Below are positions 41,161 to 46,262 of a stretch of 46,262 nt of DNA, piece by piece. Every line of letters starts with the position of its first letter. Position 1 is the first letter of the stretch. The notes beneath the pieces were generated by a model. It ran no database searches, was not told the DNA's origin, and saw only the letters and a program-made list of their open reading frames with translations. The position numbers were made by a program, and so were the translations under genes. The stretch is from Teratosphaeria epicoccoides (taxonomy: Eukaryota; Ascomycota; Dothideomycetes; Mycosphaerellales; Teratosphaeriaceae), in contig JADDMT010000182.1 in assembly GCA_021401465.1 (NCBI GenBank), positions 1 to 46,262 of the forward strand, given 5' to 3'.

Positions 41161-41579
41161 ATGAAACCCGCCACCTTCCTCCTATCAATCATCCTCACCC
41201 CATTCGCCTCCGCCGACCCCTTCTTCCCTCCCGATACCGCCGACCCCTTCTTCCCTCCCGATACCGCCGACCCGGCTCAGCCCACCTCGACCTCATTGCC
41301 GCCAACAGTGTGGTGCAACAAAGGTGTTTCCGGTGATGGCACCTGCGAGAGGGAGCCCGGAAAGTATTGGACCTTCTGCGTCAGTCACCAAAGCCCAGCA
41401 CCTGCATGTGCTTCGTACTAAACGCTGGTTAGTGCCGTTCTGAAAAGTTCGCGCGCTTGAATTTCGTCCATAAAAAAAAGCCTTTGCGCGAAGTGCTGGA
41501 CGCGAACAAGAACCCGGTTTCGTGCGGCTGGGATCCAGTAGAACACGTCAATCTCGGGACAAAGTACTGTGCTCCCTGA
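41161..41579 (+). CDS. Small secreted cysteine-rich protein (121 aa, spliced)
   Basis: Exon 1 is 41161-41379 and exon 2 is 41433-41579. The 53-nt intron has a GTCAGT donor, a TACTAAAC branch-like site and a GGTTAG acceptor. Unspliced, the frame stops at 41421 after 86 residues; spliced, a further 48-residue open frame follows, ending in LGTKYCAP. Signal peptide is about 1-18 (FLLSIILTPFASA). The mature start is a perfect duplication of DPFFPPDTA, then a Thr/Pro linker. Six cysteines follow: WCNKG, GTCER, FC joined to CR across the splice, VSCGW and KYCAP. The adjacent Cys pair made at the splice site and the closing CG..C pattern are common in small secreted ascomycete proteins. No specific family was recognised; an effector role is speculative. 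Confidence 0.72.
41212..41265 (+). repeat. Perfect 27-bp in-frame duplication
   Basis: Two identical 27-bp units (41212-41238 and 41239-41265), plus a partial third, encode ADPFFPPDT twice just after the predicted signal peptide cleavage site. The absence of any mismatch implies recent duplication or gene conversion. Confidence 0.9.
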
Positions 41580-41726
41580 GCCGAAAGTCGTGTGATGGCA
41601 GCGGAAGAGCGAGGCCGAACAACAGAGACGGACCTTTGAGTCTTGTGTTGTACTGTCACGCGCCATACGTCTATGGATGTTCAAGTTGTATGATGCAGTG
41701 CTGCCAGCAGCTGTCAAATGCGTTCC

Positions 41727-43444
41727 CTACCATCCCTCCACTTCCCTCAAATTCACCCACACTCCGTCCTTAGGCTTACTCGTGATCCCGCCCTTGATAT
41801 CCGGGACTTCGCTCCTCCAGACGTCCGGTCTCTCGAACTCCGTCTCAAACCGTCCCACCCACGCCGCGACTAAACAAGCAAATTCCGCTTGCGCGAACTT
41901 CTGCCCAATGCAACTACGGGGACCATGCAAGAACGTCAAGAGACTGTAATTGGAATCGGCCGAACCCCTATGGTTGGCCCTGCCCTCCGCGTCCAACCAC
42001 CGCTCTGGTTTGAACTCCTTTGCATCCGGGCCCCACAGTTGCGTCGAGGTGTTGATGGCCCAGGGCGCAAGGATGATGGTGGTGCCCTTCGGCACGAATT
42101 GGCCGTTGATGCTGGAGTCTTTGGCTGCAACGCGCATGGTCATGCCTACGGGTGGCCAGACACGAAGAGTTTCCGTGCAGACAGCGTGGAGGTAGTGGCA
42201 CTCGTCGAGTTCGGCGGCAGTGACGTCGCTGTTGAGGCCACCGGGCAGCCTGACGCGGATCTCATCTCGCAGCTTTTCCTGGACATCTGGGTGCTTACAG
42301 AGGAGATATATGACCCAGATCATCGATGTGGCTGTAGTTTCGTGGCCTGCAGCGAGAAAGGTCATCATTTGGTTCACCAAGTCTTCGTCGCTGAAGTGCC
42401 CGGACTCAAGTCTGCGAGATCCATCAGCTATTGTCATCTGCGGAGTGATGGAGATGGGGACACGTACGCGACCGAGATGATGTCCACGTCCGTTCTCTTC
42501 TTCTCGGACATCACCCTGCGCTTGTGCGCGATCAGCTCTCGGCAGGTTTCCTTGATATATGCAGAGCCATTGCTCAGCTCGGCGTTCCTTTTCACCGGAA
42601 GCAGCCTCAGCAACCAAAACGGGAAGACGATGCCGAGAAGCTGTAGAATCCGTCCAACCCGGCCTGGAGTGAAGACGGTCTGATAAGTCCGATAGAGCCC
42701 GTTGGTCGGATCCTGCAGCGAGTTGAAGTCCTTGCCCATTCCCGAGACACCTATTATATCGAGCGTAGCTCGTGAAGTCCAAGTTTTAACATTCACTGCA
42801 CCAGGCGCATGTTCAACCTCCTCACCACCGGTCGAGTCATCTACAGATCCGACACCCGATTTGCTAGCTTTGGCCAAGCACTCAACCATCTCCCGCGACT
42901 TTGTCCAGAAAACTGGCACAAGCTCCTTGACATGGCGATGAGCAAATGCTGGCATCAGATTCTTCCGCTGTATCTTGTGCTCATCGCCTTCAGCAAGCAG
43001 GATTCCAATGCCCAGGATTCGTCCCAGAAAGTGCCTCAGATGCCCCGGCTTGACGAAATCGTAATTCTTGGTTACCAGCACCTCGCCCAACACCTTTGGG
43101 CTCGTCACCAACAGTCGTTCGGAGCCCCACATACTGTACCTGATCAAGCCATCATTTGGCACAGTCTCAACCCATTCGCGCATTGGAAAGCCTGATGTCT
43201 CCCGCATGATCTTCCTCGTGTGGCCGAGGAAGAACCCGCCACCAGTAGCTGTAGGCACACCGCGCAGGGGCGAGAAGAAGCGAGGGTAGAGGATGAACCA
43301 GTATGCTTCATACACCACGTATTGGGCGACGAAAAGAAGGAAGCTCGTTGTGGATACGCCGCCAAGGACGTAGGCTGGTTGGTAGCGGGATAGCAGGATC
43401 GATGCTGCCGCTGCGGCTCCCAAAAACATGAGGGCTGGTGCCAT
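41727..43444 (-). CDS. Cytochrome P450 monooxygenase
   Basis: Exons 43444-42468 and 42411-41727 give 553 residues. The 56-nt intron (GTACGT to CGCAG) is removed within the codon before LESGHFSDED. The N-terminus has two hydrophobic segments for ER anchoring (about 5-20 and 29-55). The I-helix oxygen-binding motif is AAGHETT (346-352), the K-helix E-x-x-R is Glu406-Arg409 (ETLR), PERW is at 461-464, and the haem loop is FLHGPRSCIG with Cys493 as iron ligand. Length is normal and all core motifs are present, so it should be active. The substrate is unknown. No terpene, polyketide or peptide synthase lies nearby, so there is no sign of a secondary metabolite cluster. Confidence 0.95.
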
Positions 43445-43988
43445 CGTTGCTAGGATTGCGTAGTTGTGGCGGATGTTGATTGATGCGGAGTCCTTTCAAG
43501 AAGGTCACGCCAGGCTTTTGTGTTTCCACTCTTCACAGAGCGGAGCGATCTCCATCCGCCGGTGCCATGTGACCAAACGCCTCAAATTGGTAGTGTTTGC
43601 GATGTCACTAGGTAAGTGGCAAGCAGGCCAATCAAATGTCGTAGCGGGATGTGCTCCCAATCCGGCCGGCAGGTGAACCGTGAGATTGCTTCTTCATGTG
43701 ACGCGTCGAAATATACGACGGATTTGGCTGATACATTCCACTGGTTCCCGTCTGCCTCATGACGGACGCTGCTGGCGTCGGTGGCTAATCCGCTTCAGGC
43801 CCGTCCAGAAGGGCCTAATGAGCGACCCAAGAACACTTCACACATCGCTCGCAACGTCTGCCTCTTCCGGCGGTGTACGGTCATACATCAGGATACATCT
43901 CGCGACAAAACACGTTGACGCCTAGCAGCATATCAAGCTACTGGTCCCACGCTGTGCAACGTCATGGCGATCGATGCCGGCAAAATGG
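43445..43988. other. Intergenic, P450 promoter side
   Basis: About 540 bases upstream of the P450 gene. No convincing coding frame, TATA box or repeat was identified. Confidence 0.5.
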
Positions 43989-44804
43989 CTACATCCACGT
44001 CCCATTGCTGCTGCAGAAGCCATGCCCACCAGAAGAGTACTGCGACCGGAACAGGGAACCTTCACGCTGCCTCTCACATTCAGCTTCCCACCTCTCCATG
44101 CCTTCAGCCACGCGATCTTGGCTCCGGCCATCCTCAGGATTTAGCGCCCGGGGACACTCTTGCAATGCCAAAGGTGGACTTCGGCGCGAGGCTTCCGGTG
44201 CAGTTGGCTGAATGACTGGCGAATGGATGTTAGAGAACATGCTATCAGCCTCCATCTTCCACTGATTAATTTGGTCGCGGTCAGGCCATTTTCCAGGGAC
44301 TGCCTCGATTTTAGACCGCGATTCAAGGTCTTTTTGGACTGTTTCTTCGGCCTCCTTGATATGCCTGGTAGCGTTGTGGCAGGCTTCCAGATGTGACCTC
44401 GCCATCGACTGCTGCAAGACCCGTTCTAGACCTGACCGGACTTTCATCGAGTGTATGAAGAGAAGCAGACCTCGAACGTGTTGTCATTGTCAGTGCCTCA
44501 GAGCGGCTTGCGATGTGTCTAGCAGGTTTGCTAGCTGCGTGGTTCTCTGGCTGGTGAAGGCCAGCTAAGCCTTGTCAAAATGCAACCAACGACCATGAGC
44601 GGAATGTCAACCTTCTTGATCGCAAAAAAAGACTAGTCCATTACCTACTTGGTCCAAGAGTTGAGCAGCGCTAAGTACTGCTATGAAGCTAGTAGCCGAG
44701 CACACCAATGTACCCATTCCTAACCATTTCCCAGAGTACTCGGTATACTTCTCAAATGTCGGCGTCTTGGCAATATGACGTGCTCCTGGCTCGCCAGTTG
44801 ACAC
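43989..44804 (-). pseudogene. Decayed gene with one membrane helix, unknown family
   Basis: On the minus strand, a frame with FEKYTEYSGKWLG and a hydrophobic helix (TLVCSATSFIAVLSAAQLL) ends at a GTAGGT donor (44648). After an 84-nt intron with a TTTTGAC branch site and CTTAG acceptor (ending 44565), the same frame continues with LAFTSQRTTQLANLLDTSQA. Two TGA codons interrupt it at 44492-44490 and 44486-44484, separated by one CAA. The same frame then runs on as helical, charged sequence (MARSHLEACHNATRHIKEAE) to 43989. Both TGAs would be CGA with one C-to-T change. Farther upstream, 44830-44940 holds more protein-like sequence (NPYDRPEAFLLAIVQTIPL) in another frame, also preceded by TAA and TGA. 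No homologue was recognised. Confidence 0.5.
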
Positions 44805-44949
44805 TCAGTGGGATGGTCTGGACGATAGCAAGAAGGAACGCTTCCGGCCGGTCATATGGGTTCGTATCGATAGAATTCGAATGAGTCTCAAGCCACCGAG
44901 GGTTGATCGCCTGTTCCGCAAATGCTCTCAGACATCATTAGCTCGCTAG

Positions 44950-45240
44950 AGACCCGAATGAGTACATTGCCATGAATCTGCTCAGCAGGTTTGCAGTCAA
45001 GCTGGTACCGGCCGCACGATGCATTGCCTCCTTCTAAATCTGGCTAGCATGTTCAATCAAGGCCTCTGCCGGCCATCATGTGCACAGCTAATCACAAGCA
45101 TCAGACTTGTAGCATTGTCCGCTAACAACATTCCAGTATCCGTCTTCTCCACATCCAGTTGTACCATGGCGCGGATTAGGATGTGATAGATCTATTCTCT
45201 GGAGCATTGATTGCGCTCATTCAACTGCGCTTACTTCGAA
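44950..45240. other. Unassigned stretch
   Basis: About 290 bases with no accepted frame or motif on either strand. Confidence 0.4.
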
Positions 45241-45244
45241 ATGA

Positions 45245-45574
45245 TCAAGATCAGCCGCCAACAACATCGACACATCACAAAACCTGCCAGAGCAACGCAA
45301 ATCCAACCACTCCGTCACATCGATCACACGACCGCCGATCGTAAACCCAGCATCTCCACAACTTCACATGACCGTTGTCCCAGCGCCTGAGGCCCTACCC
45401 AGATCCAACGAAATCATGATCAACGACAGAGCAATGGAATAGGCTTCCTTGAAGCTCATAGTCAAGCTCACCAACGGTCTGGAAAGCGGACCCTCCCTAT
45501 CAGACTTCGCCAAGATGGTTGTCAGCGATGCAACCGAACATCTCGTAAGAGACTTCGACCTAGAGCTCCTGTAG
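45245..45574 (+). pseudogene. Short coding relic with one internal stop
   Basis: From 45245 an open frame runs 65 codons to TAG at 45440-45442, then continues in the same frame for 43 codons to TAG at 45572-45574. Both parts have balanced, protein-like composition (LPEQRKSNHSVTSITRPP before; SDFAKMVVSDATEHLVRDFD after). The internal TAG would be CAG with one C-to-T change. An in-frame ATG is at 45368, and the frame before it may be an exon end. No family was recognised; it could be a fragment of the same dead locus as the minus-strand relic next to it. Confidence 0.35.
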
Positions 45575-45715
45575 CGTCCAACGCTAAGACTAGCACTTGA
45601 TTGAAGGGCACACGCTTGCGGCCTTCCGGAGCAAGATCCGTGACATGCAAATTCTCACGCGAGCGCCAGCACTGAACGACAAGCAGTCAGCCAAGCCCCA
45701 CCCCTCCGATCAGCC

Positions 45716-45795
45716 GTGAGCGTCAATCTGTACCAGTGAGAGTCTATCTGTATTCGTGGGAGTCCCTCTATACCAGCGGGAGTCTACTGCTGCGC
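45716..45795 (+). repeat. 20-bp minisatellite, three to four copies
   Basis: Adjacent 20-bp units with the form GTGRGAGTCTATCTGTAYCA occupy 45716-45735, 45736-45755 and 45756-45775, with a diverged fourth unit to 45795. Confidence 0.8.
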
Positions 45796-46262
45796 GGAGG
45801 GGCTCTCGAGCCCTGAGCGACGCGACGGTCTCCGCGACGACGGGCTGGGGACTCGAAGGATAGATCCATGTTCAATTCAACATCAAATGAGCCGCTCGAA
45901 TCGCCAGCCTCGCATCCGCGAGCCGCCCTCCAACACACCCGCCTGGCTCAGAAAACTCCTATCCGCAGCGTCCCCGAAAACGCCCCCTGGCGCTCTCTCT
46001 CTCCCTCTCTCTGGCGGAGCGGCGGATCCTGAGCGAACAGGTTTTGTTTATGAAGGAGCTGTGGCCACTTTTTGGGGAGCGGGGTCGTGAGGGGCCGTGC
46101 GTGGTTCCGTGGTACTGTGCGCCGGGGCTGTGGGTGCTGCGGAGGACTCCCTTGCACAATTTCGCAGATTGTCTGAATTCGGACGGTCAGGCGGACATTT
46201 AGCTGGAACAAATTGACCTTTAAATGCTTGATCAGTACAGGCAATGCTGCAAAATCTTGTCA
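45796..46262. other. Window end, no gene supported
   Basis: The last 467 bases contain a short CT-rich run near 45995-46015 and a 67-codon frame at 45887-46090 without convincing features. No gene was accepted. Confidence 0.45.

Noticed and set aside
41727..43444. P450 as part of a secondary metabolite cluster
   Set aside because: No synthase, transporter, regulator or other tailoring enzyme lies nearby. Its neighbours are a small secreted protein gene and a decayed locus.
45887..46090. 67-codon frame near the window end
   Set aside because: Short, Pro/Ser-rich, overlapping a CT repeat, and no recognisable domain or splice signals.

Overview
The window comes from a filamentous ascomycete (Pezizomycotina; Dothideomycetes is my best guess, by impression only). 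The protein-coding genes are eukaryotic: a proteasome alpha subunit, a Yap1-type bZIP factor, splicing proteins and a GPI-anchored wall hydrolase. Introns are short (mostly 50-65 nt) with GTRNGT donors, CTRAY-like branch sites and YAG acceptors. Genes lie on both strands with gaps of a few hundred bases. No tRNA, rRNA, CRISPR array or intact transposon was seen. The 21-base poly-G start suggests a contig end.

Layout. 0.4-5.3 kb: NMN adenylyltransferase (-), two-domain glyoxalase I (+), a small three-exon protein (+) and an SPF30-like Tudor splicing factor (-). 5.3-8.6 kb: a shared upstream region, then a three-exon AP-1/Yap1 oxidative-stress regulator (+). 8.6-12.2 kb: gene-poor, with a decayed membrane gene whose reading frames include two HicA-like repeats. 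12.2-18.9 kb: a Gln/Pro-rich protein with a possible SWIRM-like end (-), proteasome alpha-3/PSMA4 (-) and, divergently, a WW-FF splicing-type protein (+). 20.1-26 kb: a small cysteine-rich secreted protein whose intron carries a microsatellite (-), then a 1568-residue coiled-coil protein (-). 26-27.6 kb: an AT-rich intergenic island.

27.6-43.4 kb: a MARVEL-like four-helix membrane protein (+), a ZNF830/CCDC16-like nuclear protein without its zinc finger (-), a secreted GH27 alpha-galactosidase (-), a GPI-type GH16 beta-glucanase with an odd repetitive tail (-), an uncharacterised Ser-rich regulator-like protein (-), an RGG-type RNA-binding protein (-), a second small cysteine-rich secreted protein with an internal 27-bp duplication (+) and a cytochrome P450 (-). 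43.4-46.3 kb is gene-poor: two decayed coding relics, whose stops are mostly explained by C-to-T changes, and a 20-bp minisatellite.

Most of the genes are housekeeping or stress related. Glyoxalase I, Yap1, the P450 and NAD synthesis could all serve redox and detoxification metabolism, but they are not a cluster. The most notable items are the two secreted cysteine-rich genes that appear only after splicing, the pheromone-like Cys modules in the GH16 tail, and the decayed regions at 10.6-11.65 kb and 44-45.6 kb.
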